Assembly (NCBI GenBank): GCA_035762175.1
Contig: DASTPP010000400.1
Location: 54,867 to 118,866 of the forward strand
Direction of reading: 5' to 3'
Origin: DASTPP01 sp035762175
GTDB taxonomy: Bacteria > Myxococcota_A > Polyangia > Polyangiales > Polyangiaceae
DNA: 64,000 bases
Both the position numbers and the translations under genes were made by a program. This document shows positions 42,215-50,352 of this stretch, piece after piece. The notes beneath the pieces are model-generated. The model was given only the letters and a program-made list of their open reading frames with translations. It searched no databases and was not told the origin of the DNA. Position 1 is the first letter of the stretch; every line of letters starts with the position of its first letter.

Positions 42215-42573
42215 GCCCGCCCGCCTCCGCCTGGCTGCGGGCCTTCCTGCTCACCGCGCTGTTCGAGGTGCCGATCGTCCTCGCCCTCACCCGCGCGAGC
42301 CCCGTCCCGGCGCGCCGGCGCCTCGCCCTCGCGCTCTTCGCCCAGCTCGTGACGCACCCGCTCGTCTGGTACGTCTTCCCCATCTTGCCCGGGCTCTCGC
42401 GGTCGCAGACGCTCGCGCTGAGCGAGCTCTGGGCCTGGCTCGGCGAAGCGCTCTTTTACGCGGTCGCGCTCGCCCCCCTGCGCCCGGCGCGCGCGCTCGG
42501 CGTCGCCGGCCTCGCCAACGGCGTTTCGTTCGGGCTCGGGCTGCTCTTGCCGGCGAGCTGCCTGTTCGACTGA
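42211..42573 (+). CDS. Small four-helix membrane protein
   Basis: 120 aa from GTG 42211, overlapping the preceding stop by 4 bp. Segments LRAFLLTALFEVPIVLALT, LALALFAQLVTHPLVWYVFPI, LGEALFYAVALAPLRPARAL and LGVAGLANGVSFGLGLLLP. The pattern (ALFEVPIVL, QLVTHPLVWY, EALFYA) matches small integral membrane proteins of unknown function found in myxobacteria. Probably works with the upstream membrane protein. Confidence 0.65.
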   Translation: MSPPASAWLRAFLLTALFEVPIVLALTRASPVPARRRLALALFAQLVTHPLVWYVFPILPGLSRSQTLALSELWAWLGEALFYAVALAPLRPARALGVAGLANGVSFGLGLLLPASCLFD

Positions 42574-42631
42574 GGCCGGTTGACAGACGGCCCGCGCGGC
42601 GCCTTCATGGCCCCGTCGGGCATGGGCTTTC

Positions 42632-43291
42632 TTAACGCCACGCGAACAACGTGCTGACGTGCATCGGGGCGCCCTCGAAGGGCGGCACCTTGGCCTGCGT
42701 GAACACCCGCTCGAGGCAGCGCCCGGCGGCGGTGTGCACCGGCGCGTCGGTCGACACCTCGGAGGCCTTGCCGCTGGGCGAGAACGTGACCCTGACCCGC
42801 AGGGGCAGCTTGGGCGCGTCGGCGCGCCAGCACGAGCGCCGCGCCTGCCCGGCCGCCTCGTTCAGGGCCCGGCTCGCCGCGCGCCGGTCGAAGGCCGGCT
42901 CGGGGACGGCGGGCGGCTCGTCGCGCCGTTCGGCCGCGTAGGGCGGGGGCTCGTCGGCGGGGGCCCGGGGCGACAGGGCGTTGCGCTCTTCGCAGAGCTT
43001 GACGGTGTGCGCCAGCATCTCGGCGCGGGCCTCGGTCATGCGCAGTTGCTGGCGGGCGTGCGAGTTCGCGAACAGCGTGACCGCCGCGACCAGGCCCGCC
43101 CCGAAGATCAGGGCCCAGGCGGCGGGCGGGCGGGGCGCCTGCGCCGAGGGCTCGCGCCGCCCGAGCTTCGCGGCGAGCTCGCGCAGCTCGGCCTCGCGGG
43201 CGCCGAGCGCGGCGTTTCGTTCGGCGAGGTTGGCCTCGAGCGATTCGATGCGGAGGCGGGCCGCCTCGAGCTGGTCACGGTAGCCAGACAT
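42632..43291 (-). CDS. AgmX/PglI-like C-terminal domain membrane protein
   Basis: 219 aa. N-terminal coiled coil (LEAARLRIESLEANLAERNA...), one membrane helix WALIFGAGLVAAVTLFA at ~58-75, then a Pro-rich linker and a C-terminal domain with Cys pairs: RSCWRADAPKLPLRVRVTFSPSGKASEVSTDAP...CLERVFTQAKVPPFEG. This C-terminus is the AgmX/PglI (TonB-like) domain common in myxobacterial gliding and envelope proteins. Type II topology. Role unknown. Confidence 0.7.
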   Translation of the reverse strand: MSGYRDQLEAARLRIESLEANLAERNAALGAREAELRELAAKLGRREPSAQAPRPPAAWALIFGAGLVAAVTLFANSHARQQLRMTEARAEMLAHTVKLCEERNALSPRAPADEPPPYAAERRDEPPAVPEPAFDRRAASRALNEAAGQARRSCWRADAPKLPLRVRVTFSPSGKASEVSTDAPVHTAAGRCLERVFTQAKVPPFEGAPMHVSTLFAWR

Positions 43292-43401
43292 GGCCCTAGC
43301 TTACCCCTTCCGGACGCGCGCGCCCGGCCCGGCCTCCGGCCCGCGTTCGCGCGCCCCGGGGCGGGCCCGTTCGCCCCAGGGGTCGGCCCGTTCGCCGCGG
43401 C

Positions 43402-43677
43402 TCAGCGCGGCGCGCAGTGAAAGCGCGCCGGGGCGTCGGATTCGACCTCGACCGTCCGCTCGAAGCGCCTGGGCGCCGCGGTGAAGGCCTCGGCCCACGC
43501 CGGTTCGGGATCGCGGGCGGCCTGGCGGCGCTCGAGGCGGTAGGCCGCCCCCCGCGCGAGGCCCGAGCACGTGACGCGCAGGCGCAGCGTCGACGGGCCC
43601 TCGTCGACGCTCGCGAGCCGGGCGGGGCGCGCGCCAGGGGGCGGCGAGGGGCCGAGCAGGCGGATCGCGTAGGTCAC
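43402..43677 (-). CDS. Small hypothetical protein
   Basis: 91 aa from GTG 43677; the frame stays open further upstream but overlaps the divergent DUF4394 gene. Codon use is typical of the genome (CTGCGCCTGCGCGTC...). Single Cys at each end (VTCSGLARG, FHCAPR) could form a disulfide; no signal peptide in this start. Beta-rich, Fn3-like pattern GPSTLRLRVTCSGL...YRLERRQ. Unknown function; start uncertain. Confidence 0.45.
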   Translation of the reverse strand: MTYAIRLLGPSPPPGARPARLASVDEGPSTLRLRVTCSGLARGAAYRLERRQAARDPEPAWAEAFTAAPRRFERTVEVESDAPARFHCAPR

Positions 43678-43753
43678 CGAGCATGGCCCGCCCCCGGAAC
43701 CGCCGGCGCCCGCCGCCCGTACCGATCGGCGAAACGGTACGGACCCTCCCACG

Positions 43754-44734
43754 ATGATGAAGCGCGGCGTTTCCTGTCTTTCGCTCTTTCTCCTTACCGT
43801 CGCGGCGGCCGCCGCCCCGGCCTGCACCGGCGACGACGGCCCGCCTCCGTCGCGGGGCGTGTCGGGCTCGGGCGGTGCCCCCCCGGGCGGCGCTCCGGGC
43901 GGCGCCGACGTGGCCGCGGCCTCGCCGCCCGCGACGCCCGACGCCTTCGACGTGCTGGCGCTCGGCGAGGGCAACAAGGTTTTTTATTTCAAGTCCGACG
44001 ACCCGGGCTCGGCCAAGCAGGCGACCATCGCGGGCGCCGACGCCGACTTCGAAGGCATCGACCTGCGCCCGAGCGACGGGCTCATCTACGGCCTGACGGG
44101 CGGGGGCGAGCTCTACAAGCTCGACGTCGAACTGTCGGGCGACGATCTCGTCGTCCGGGCGCGCGCCGGCGCCGAGGTCGGCGGCCTCGCCGTGGGCGAG
44201 GGCGGCGTGGCGTTCGACTTCAACCCGAAGTCGGCCATCCCGGCCGACAAGGGCGGCGACGGCGGCAACGCGCTGCGCCTCATCGCCGAGGCGACGAACT
44301 ATCGCCTCAACCCGGTCAACGCGTCCATCGCCGGCAAGGACTCGCCGCTCGCCTACAAGGCCGGCGACGAGAACGAGGGCAAGGAGCCCGGGGTCGTCGC
44401 CGCGGCCTACACGAACGCCTTCCGGGGCGCGGCGGGCACGACCCTTTACGACATCGACGTGGCGAATGGCACGCTGGTGCGGCAAGGCGACCCCGACCCG
44501 AACCTCGGCGTGCTCACGACCGTCGGGCCGCTCGGCGAAGAGTTCGGCGACGCCCTCGGCTTCGACATCGTGACCACGGCGGGGCCCGACGGCGTCGTCG
44601 ACGCCGGCTTTCTCGTGCACGGCGAGACCTTCTATTCGATCGGCCTGCGCGCGGGCGGCGCCCGCCCGATCGGCGCGGTCGCCGGCGCCTCGGGGCTGCG
44701 GGGGGTCGTCGTCATGGTGCCGACCGCGCGCTGA
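43754..44734 (+). CDS. DUF4394 lipoprotein
   Basis: 326 aa. Signal LFLLTVAAAAAPAC with lipidated Cys, Gly/Pro linker, then a DUF4394 beta-propeller: VLALGEGNKVFYFKSDDPG, FEGIDLRPSDGLIYGLTGGGELYKLDV, AFDFNPKSA, LRLIAEATNYRLNP, TTLYDIDVANGTLV and TFYSIGLRAGGARPIGAVAG. Repeats of about 45 residues. Family of unknown function, often secreted. Start at ATG 43754 or the next codon; both fit. Confidence 0.78.
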   Translation: MMKRGVSCLSLFLLTVAAAAAPACTGDDGPPPSRGVSGSGGAPPGGAPGGADVAAASPPATPDAFDVLALGEGNKVFYFKSDDPGSAKQATIAGADADFEGIDLRPSDGLIYGLTGGGELYKLDVELSGDDLVVRARAGAEVGGLAVGEGGVAFDFNPKSAIPADKGGDGGNALRLIAEATNYRLNPVNASIAGKDSPLAYKAGDENEGKEPGVVAAAYTNAFRGAAGTTLYDIDVANGTLVRQGDPDPNLGVLTTVGPLGEEFGDALGFDIVTTAGPDGVVDAGFLVHGETFYSIGLRAGGARPIGAVAGASGLRGVVVMVPTAR

Positions 44735-44757
44735 CCCGGGCGGCGGGCGGGCCCCGC

Positions 44758-46266
44758 TCAGCCGAAGACGATGCTCTGCGCGAGCGGCAGCGCGTTCGAG
44801 TAGTTCACGGTGTTGGTCGCCCGGCGCATGTAGTTGCGCCAAGCGTCCGAGCCCGACTCGCGCCCGCCGCCCGTCTCTTTCTCGCCGCCGAAGGCCCCGC
44901 CGATCTCGGCGCCGCTCGGGCCGATGTTGACGTTGGCGATGCCGCAGTCGCTGCCGTCGGCCGCGACGAAGCGCTCGGCCTCGCGCAGATCGTTCGTGAA
45001 GATGCACGACGAGAGCCCCTGGGGCACGTCGTTGTGCATCGCGATCGCCTCGTCGAGGTCGCCGTAGCCCATCGCGTAGAGAATGGGCGCGAACGTCTCT
45101 TCTCGGACGACCTCGGCCTGCGCCTCCATGCGCACGAGCGCGGGCCGGACGTAGAAGCCCCCCTCGCAGCCCGGCACCGCCACGCGCTCGCCGCCCCGGG
45201 CCTCGCCGCCCGCCGCCCTCGCCCGGCCGAGCGCCGCTCGCATCGCCTCGAAGGCCGCCCCGTCGACGAGGGGCCCGACCAGGGTCGAGGGCTCGCGGGG
45301 GTCGCCCACCCGGACCTGCTCGTACGCGCGCCCGACGCGGCCGACGAGCTCGTCGAGCACGGAGCGGTGCGCGATCAGGCGGCGCAGCGTCGTGCAGCGC
45401 TGGCCGCAGGTGCCGACCGCGCTGAACAGGATGGCGCGCGTCGCCAGCTCGAGGTCGGCCGAGGGCGCGACGACCATCGCGTTGTTGCCGCCCAGCTCGA
45501 GCAGCGCGCGCCCGAAGCGCGCCGCGACGCGCGGCGCGAGGGCGCGGCCCATGCGCGTCGAGCCGGTGGCGCTGACGAGCGCGACGCGCCGGTCGTCGGC
45601 GAGCCGCTCGCCCGCCGGCGCCCCGCCCTGCACGATCTCGCAGAGCCCCGGGGGCGCCGCCGCCCCGCCCGCCGCGAAGCGCGCGCACGCGCGGCGGAAG
45701 AGCGCCCCGCAGGCGGCGGCCGTGAGCGGGGTCTTCTCCGAGGGCTTCCAGACGACGGGGTCGCCGCAGACGACGGCGAGGGCGAAGTTCCAAGCCCACA
45801 CCGCGACGGGGAAGTTGAACGCGCTGATGACGCCCACCACCCCGAGCGGGTGCCACGCCTCGGCCATGCGGTGGCCGGGCCGCTCGGACGCGATGGTCAG
45901 CCCGTAGAGCTGGCGCGACAGCCCGCAGGCGAAGTCGCAGATGTCGATCATCTCTTGGACCTCGCCCCGGGCCTCGGCCACGATCTTGCCGGCCTCGATC
46001 GTGACGAGCGCGGCGAGGGCGTCTTTCTCGCGGCGCAGCTCGTCGCCGAAGAGGCGGATGAGCTCGCCCCGCCGGGGCGCGGGCACGAGGCGCCAGGCGA
46101 GGAAGGCCTCGTGCGCCCGGCCGATCGCGGCGTCGACCGCGGCGCTGTCGGCCGGGGCGAGGCGCGCCGTCACCGACCCGTCGATCGGCGAGCGCGCGAC
46201 GAGGTCGCCGGCGGCGAACGTCTCGGGGTCGAGGTCGAGGGCGGCGAGCTGCTTCGTGACGTTCAT
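44758..46266 (-). CDS. Aldehyde dehydrogenase, ALDH7 / piperideine-6-carboxylate dehydrogenase type
   Basis: 502 aa. NAD-binding VVGVISAFNFPVAVWAWN and WKPSEKTPLT, catalytic Glu in ALLELGGNNAMVVAP, catalytic Cys near residue 291 in GTCGQRCTTLRRL, and the C-terminal EIGGAFGGEKETGGGRESGSDAWRNYMRRATNTVNYS. These match ALDH7 (antiquitin-like) enzymes that oxidise alpha-aminoadipate semialdehyde in lysine catabolism. No other lysine genes are nearby. Promoter region 46267-46509 contains a long inverted repeat. Confidence 0.85.
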   Translation of the reverse strand: MNVTKQLAALDLDPETFAAGDLVARSPIDGSVTARLAPADSAAVDAAIGRAHEAFLAWRLVPAPRRGELIRLFGDELRREKDALAALVTIEAGKIVAEARGEVQEMIDICDFACGLSRQLYGLTIASERPGHRMAEAWHPLGVVGVISAFNFPVAVWAWNFALAVVCGDPVVWKPSEKTPLTAAACGALFRRACARFAAGGAAAPPGLCEIVQGGAPAGERLADDRRVALVSATGSTRMGRALAPRVAARFGRALLELGGNNAMVVAPSADLELATRAILFSAVGTCGQRCTTLRRLIAHRSVLDELVGRVGRAYEQVRVGDPREPSTLVGPLVDGAAFEAMRAALGRARAAGGEARGGERVAVPGCEGGFYVRPALVRMEAQAEVVREETFAPILYAMGYGDLDEAIAMHNDVPQGLSSCIFTNDLREAERFVAADGSDCGIANVNIGPSGAEIGGAFGGEKETGGGRESGSDAWRNYMRRATNTVNYSNALPLAQSIVFG

Positions 46267-46350
46267 CGCCCCGCCTTAACGCGGGCCCCGGCCTGCCGCA
46301 CGCCCTCGCGTCGCCGCCGGCCCGCCTCGCCGGGGGCGGGGCCCCGCGCG

Positions 46351-46422
46351 CGGGCGGCGGGCGAAGGGCCCCGGGCTTGCACCTCGGCTTCAGCCAGCAC
46401 GGGGCCCTTCGCTCGCCGCCCG
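46351..46422. repeat. Long inverted repeat (23-bp arms, 26-bp loop)
   Basis: Left arm 46351-46373 (CGGGCGGCGGGCGAAGGG...) and right arm 46400-46422 are complementary with a single mismatch. It lies between the tRNA-like sequence and the ALDH start, both on the minus strand. No T-run follows on either strand, so it is not a classical terminator; it could still stop transcription from the tRNA side. Confidence 0.6.
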
Positions 46423-46509
46423 AAAAGAGAGCGGCCCGGGCGGGGGGTGGAGCGACCCCCCCGCCCGGGCCTTGCCAGGCCTAACCCCGCGTCCAGCAAA
46501 CGCGAGGGC

Positions 46510-46581
46510 ATCGGGGGCTCGCTTCGAACGAGCGCCTTCGGGCCCCGAGGCCCGACGAGCTGCCAGCTGCTCTACCCCGAA
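46510..46581 (-). tRNA. Initiator-tRNA-like cloverleaf with aberrant anticodon loop
   Basis: Minus strand, 72 nt. D arm GAGC-AGCTGGCA-GCTC, anticodon stem TCGGG/CCCGA, T arm GCTCG-TTCGAAG-CGAGC and acceptor GGGG/CCCC with C3:G70 and T2:A71, 1:72 mismatched (T-T) as initiator tRNAs require. The body closely follows tRNA-fMet, but the anticodon loop is eight bases (CCTCGGGG) instead of CTCATAA; if one C joins the stem, it is six. Aligned on U33 the anticodon would be CGG (Pro). CCA not encoded. Probably a pseudo-tRNA or a recruited tRNA-like element. Confidence 0.5.
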
Positions 46582-46629
46582 ACACGACGCCCCCGGGGGG
46601 AAGGAGACCCCCGCGGGCGCCGACAAAGA

Positions 46630-46682
46630 GACCCTAACACCTGATCAAACGTTCAGCAAGCTGAACGTTCAGGTGTCTGGTC
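46630..46682. promoter_or_regulatory. Extended nested hairpin upstream of the kelch lipoprotein
   Basis: Inner palindrome AACGTTCAGC / GCTGAACGTT (46648-46657, 46660-46669) around AA; outer arms ACACCTGA (46637-46644) and TCAGGTGT (46669-46676), then GACC (46630) and GGTC (46679). The 3-nt TCA bulge is on the left only. In A/T-richer DNA about 100 bp before ATG 46782. Could be a repressor operator or an RNA hairpin. Confidence 0.6.
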
Positions 46683-46781
46683 GATTCTCGCCCCCGCGGA
46701 AATTTCTTTGCCCGACCCGGCCCCTCGTTTCGCCGTGCTAATTAGAAAGGGGCGAGCCGCGTCAGCCCCCGAGCCGCCACC

Positions 46782-47750
46782 ATGCGACGACGACAAGCCC
46801 TGGCCCTGCTCGCGCTGCCCGCGCTCGGCGCGGCCGCCGCCTGCTCGGGCGACGACGTCGAGGCGCCGCCGGCCGCCGCCCCGGGGCCGGGCCGCTGGGT
46901 CACGCGGGCGCCCATCCCGACGCCACGCGGCGAGGTCGGCGTCGCCGAAGCCGGCGGCCTCGTGTTCGTGCTGGGCGGCTACCAGGGCAGCGGCCTCGAT
47001 AACGAAGCCTACGACCCGGTGACCGACCAATGGGCCACGGGCGCCCCCCTGCCGCGCGCCCTGCACCACGCCGCCGCCGTCGGCTGGCAAGGCCGCGTCT
47101 ACCTGTTCGGCGGCTACGACAAGGCGACCGGCGAGGCCGTGCCCGATGCCTACGTCTACGACCGAGGCGCCGACGCCTGGCGCGCCCTCGCCCCGATGCC
47201 CACCGCGCGCGGCGCGCTCGGCGCGGCCCTGCTCGGCGATCGCATCTACGTCGTCGGCGGCACCGATCGCACCGGGGCCGACAGCGCCGTCGCCGAAGTC
47301 TACGACCCCGCCGCCGACACCTGGGCGCCGCTCGCGCCCATGGCGTTGGCCCGCAACCACCTCGCCGTCGTCGCGCTCGCCGGCCTCGTCTTCGCCGTCG
47401 GCGGGCGCCGCGACGGCCTGAACAACCTCGGCGCCAACGAGGCCTTCGACCCGACCTCGGGCGCCTGGCGCCGGCTCGCCCCCATGGCCACGCCCCGCAG
47501 CGGCATCGCCGGGGCCGCGCTCGCGGGGCGCCTGCACGTCTTCGGCGGCGAGACCTCGGGCGGCACCTTCGCCCAGAACGAAGCCTACGACCCGGCGTCC
47601 GACACCTGGAGCCCCTTCGCCCCCATGCCGACGCCCCGCCACGGCATCGGCGCCGCCACCGTCGGCGACGCCATCTACCTGCCGGGCGGCGGGCCGACGC
47701 CCGGCGACTCGCGCACCGCGATTCACGAAGCCTTCGACCTCGGCGCCTGA
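46782..47750 (+). CDS. Kelch-repeat lipoprotein
   Basis: 322 aa. Twin-Arg-rich start MRRRQALALLALPALGAAAAC with lipidated Cys. Six kelch blades of ~47 residues, each with GG and a Tyr...Trp pair: VFVLGGYQGSGLDNEAYDPVTDQW, VYLFGGYDKATGEAVPDAYVYD, IYVVGGTDRTGADSAVAEVYD, VFAVGGRRDGLNNLGANEAFD and LHVFGGETSGGTFAQNEAYD. Forms a beta-propeller on the cell surface or in the periplasm. Myxobacteria have many such proteins; binding partner unknown. Preceded by the extended hairpin. Confidence 0.8.
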   Translation: MRRRQALALLALPALGAAAACSGDDVEAPPAAAPGPGRWVTRAPIPTPRGEVGVAEAGGLVFVLGGYQGSGLDNEAYDPVTDQWATGAPLPRALHHAAAVGWQGRVYLFGGYDKATGEAVPDAYVYDRGADAWRALAPMPTARGALGAALLGDRIYVVGGTDRTGADSAVAEVYDPAADTWAPLAPMALARNHLAVVALAGLVFAVGGRRDGLNNLGANEAFDPTSGAWRRLAPMATPRSGIAGAALAGRLHVFGGETSGGTFAQNEAYDPASDTWSPFAPMPTPRHGIGAATVGDAIYLPGGGPTPGDSRTAIHEAFDLGA

Positions 47751-47781
47751 ACGCCACGCCTCGCGTGGCCGGCGCACGCGG

Positions 47782-48158
47782 GACAAGGCCTCGCGCTACC
47801 AGCCCTTTCACAAGGGCAAGGCGGCGGGCGGGCTGCGCGTCGTGCCGGCGGGCGTTGACTTCGCGTCGCTGACCTTCGCGCCCGACGAGAGCGTGGCTCT
47901 GCTCGAGCCGCCGCCCGACATTCCGCCGGTCGCCGGCACCCTGTCGCAGGGCTTCTCGACGCCGCGCGCGTCAACCCGCGGGCGGCGGCCCGGGGCGTGC
48001 CGGGCGTCGCGACGAGCGGCGGGGCCCGCGACCAGTCGGCGCTCGCCGGCAAGGCGGTGTACTTCGAGGCGGGCGACACGTCGTTCACGTTGCGCGAAGG
48101 GCTCTTCCTCGTGCCGGCCCGCCCCTACGTCGAGCGGGGGGCGTGGCCGCCCGGCTGA
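47782..48158 (+). pseudogene. Frameshifted conserved hypothetical
   Basis: Frame 1 from 47782 reads DKASRYQPFHKGKAAGGLRV, PAGVDFASLTFAPDESVALLEPP and DIPPVAGTL. Around 47945-47955 the sense shifts to another frame: GLLDAARVNPRAAARGVPGV, SALAGKAVYFEAGDTSFTLREGLFLVPARP, ending TGA 48156-48158. Both halves have good codon use and join into one plausible protein with an indel between. No start codon is visible at the left. Family unknown. Confidence 0.55.
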
Positions 48159-48262
48159 GGCGCTCGGCGGGCGCCCGCGCGGGGGCCGGGCCGCCGAGGG
48201 CGCGGCGGGGCGCGCGCAAGGGCCTCGCCGCGTTCGGGCGCGGTGGTAGAGTCGCCGTCGCC

Positions 48263-49015
48263 ATGACCGACGAATGCTACCTCGTGCTCTCCGCCCTCGG
48301 CCCCGACCGCCCCGGCCTGGTGGCCGAGGTCACCGCGTACCTCACCGAGTGCGGCGCCAACATCGAAGACAGCCGCATGGCCGTGCTCGGGGCCGAGTTC
48401 GGCATCCTGGTGCTCGTGTCCGGCTCCGAGGCCGCGCTCGCGCGCGTGCTCTCCGGCGTCGCCGGGCTCGAGGCGAAGACCGAGCTCGCGGTCGTCACGC
48501 GGCCGACCAAGAGCCCCGAAGAGCACCGGCGCGCGACGGTCAGCCCCTGCGTCATCCGGGCCGAGGCGATCGACCGCGAGGGCATCGTGCGGGCGATCGC
48601 GGGCGTCATCCACGACATCGGGGTCAACATCGTCTCGCTCGAGACCGAGACGTACCCGGCGCCCGTCACCGGCTCGCCGCTCTTCCGCCTCGCGGCGCGC
48701 GTCGACGTGCCCGCGGGCCTGACGCTCGCGCGGGTGCGCGCGGCCCTCGAGGCCGTGGCCCAGCGCGAGAACGTCGACGTCGACGTGCGCTCGGGGGCGG
48801 GGTTAGCGCGCCGCTCACCCGTCCGCCTCGCGGGCCCGGGGCAAGGCGTGATCTCGCAGAGGCTTCGCCCTCGGTGGCGGCGACGTACACCTCGTTCGGC
48901 ACGAGCGCGAGCGATGCCCAGGCCCATTGTGATCAGGGCGCGCGCGCGGACGGCTCGGCCGGGGGCACGACGGCCTGGCGACGGTATTTACTGCGACGTC
49001 TCAGCGCCGTCGTAA
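48263..49015 (+). CDS. Double ACT-domain protein (GcvR-like)
   Basis: 250 codons from ATG 48263. Two ACT domains: CYLVLSALGPDRPGLVAEVTAYLTECGANIEDSRMAVLGAEFGILVLVSG and VIRAEAIDREGIVRAIAGVIHDIGVNIVSLETET...LFRLAARVDVPAGL. GcvR-type proteins are ~175-190 aa; here homology ends at NVDVDVRS and the remaining ~65 residues are Arg/Pro-rich. A TAG lies one base out of frame at 48804-48806, so the natural end is probably there. GcvR represses glycine cleavage genes with GcvA; that link is not shown here. Confidence 0.7.
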   Translation: MTDECYLVLSALGPDRPGLVAEVTAYLTECGANIEDSRMAVLGAEFGILVLVSGSEAALARVLSGVAGLEAKTELAVVTRPTKSPEEHRRATVSPCVIRAEAIDREGIVRAIAGVIHDIGVNIVSLETETYPAPVTGSPLFRLAARVDVPAGLTLARVRAALEAVAQRENVDVDVRSGAGLARRSPVRLAGPGQGVISQRLRPRWRRRTPRSARARAMPRPIVIRARARTARPGARRPGDGIYCDVSAPS

Positions 49016-49185
49016 CCTCCGACGGGGGTGGGGGGCGTGGGCCGGGCCATGAACTTGCTTCGGCCCGGGGGAGGCGGCGGCGGTGCTGGCCCCCCGCTGA
49101 GATCGCCCGGACGACCGCTTCTTTTGCGGTCAGCCTTGCCGGCCGAATCTAGTCGTCTGTAAACCGGCCATGTAAGCTCGCCGCC

Positions 49186-50271
49186 GTGGTGAGTCGATTT
49201 CTTCTGGCGGGCTTGGTCTTGGTTTTGTGGGGTTGCGGCGGGGCGTCGGGCGACGAGCCCGCGCCGGCGGCGGCGGGTGCCGGCGGCAGCGCGGGCCAGA
49301 GCGGTGCGGGCAGCGGGGGCGAAGCGGGCTCGCCTCAGGGCTCGGGGGCGGGCGGGGCCGCGGGGGCGGGGGGCGCGAAGCCTCCGCCCTTCGTGGCCGA
49401 CCCCGAGGCGCGCACGCGCCTGAGCGAGGCGGGTTTCTTCGCCGACCTCGAGTCGAAGCAGCCCGCGGCCGACCTCGTCGCGTTCGAGCCGCGCTTCGCG
49501 TTCTGGTCCGACGGGGTCGAGAAGAAGCGCTGGCTCTGGCTGCCCCCGGGCACCAAGGTCGACGCGAGCGACCCCGACCACTGGCGCTTTCCGATCGGGG
49601 CGCGGCTTTACAAAGAGTTTTCACAAAACGGAAAGCGCCTCGAGACCAGGCTCGTCGAGCGCACGGGCCCGGGCACCTTCGACTACTGGATGGGGGCCTT
49701 CGTTTGGCTCGAAGACCAGTCGGACGCCGTCTTCGCGGAGGAGGGCGCGGCCGACGTGCTCGGCACCCAGCACGACGTGCCGAAGGCCAAGCTCTGCCCG
49801 TCGTGCCACAACGGCGAGCCGAGCCGGGTGCTCGGCTTCTCGGCCATGCAACTCGAGGGCTCGCCGGTCGCCGCCATGGGCCTCGTCGACCCGCCGCCCC
49901 CGGCCGTGCCCGGCCCCCCGGGCGGCGACGTCGCGCGCGCGGCGCTCGGATACCTGCACGCCAACTGCGGCCACTGCCACTACGACGGCGGCCTCGCCTG
50001 GCGCGACACCGACGTGGTCTTGCGCCTCTCGGTCGCCGAGACCACGGTCGAGTCGAGCGAGATCTACACCTCGAACCTCGGCGTGCCCGTGCAGTTCTTC
50101 CAGGAGGGGGGCCTCACGCTGCGGGTCGACGGCGGCGCCCCCGACCAGAGCGCCCTGCTCTTCCGCATGAACTACCGCGGCGACGACAAGCAGATGCCGC
50201 CCATCGCGACCGAGCGCGTCGACGAGCAAGGCGTCAGGCTGGTGCGCGACTGGATCATGACCCTCCCCTGA
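49186..50271 (+). CDS. Dihaem c-type cytochrome domain lipoprotein
   Basis: 361 aa from GTG 49186. Lipobox LVLWGC (Cys17), Gly/Ala linker to ~65, then a folded domain (RFAFWSDGVEKKRWLWLPPG, FDYWMGAFVWLEDQSDAVFA). Two haem motifs: CPSCH at ~204 and CGHCH at ~261 (ANCGHCHYDGGLAW). The end MNYRGDDKQMPPIATERVDEQG supplies Met ligands. Such proteins are common in Myxococcota as putative surface electron carriers or sorbosone-dehydrogenase-like accessories. No partner gene nearby. Downstream sequence is decayed. Confidence 0.75.
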   Translation: MVSRFLLAGLVLVLWGCGGASGDEPAPAAAGAGGSAGQSGAGSGGEAGSPQGSGAGGAAGAGGAKPPPFVADPEARTRLSEAGFFADLESKQPAADLVAFEPRFAFWSDGVEKKRWLWLPPGTKVDASDPDHWRFPIGARLYKEFSQNGKRLETRLVERTGPGTFDYWMGAFVWLEDQSDAVFAEEGAADVLGTQHDVPKAKLCPSCHNGEPSRVLGFSAMQLEGSPVAAMGLVDPPPPAVPGPPGGDVARAALGYLHANCGHCHYDGGLAWRDTDVVLRLSVAETTVESSEIYTSNLGVPVQFFQEGGLTLRVDGGAPDQSALLFRMNYRGDDKQMPPIATERVDEQGVRLVRDWIMTLP

Positions 50272-50352
50272 AGGCGGCGCGGGCCCGCCGCGCCCCGCCC
50301 CCGCACCGAACGAAGGGCGCCAGCCCCCCCGCGCGAGGGCCGACAGGAGCGA

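Noticed and set aside
46351..46422. Rho-independent terminator
   Set aside because: Stem is strong but no T-run follows on either strand.
43417..46644. 1075-codon open frame on the + strand
   Set aside because: Crosses several genes and both intergenic hairpins; translation is low-complexity.
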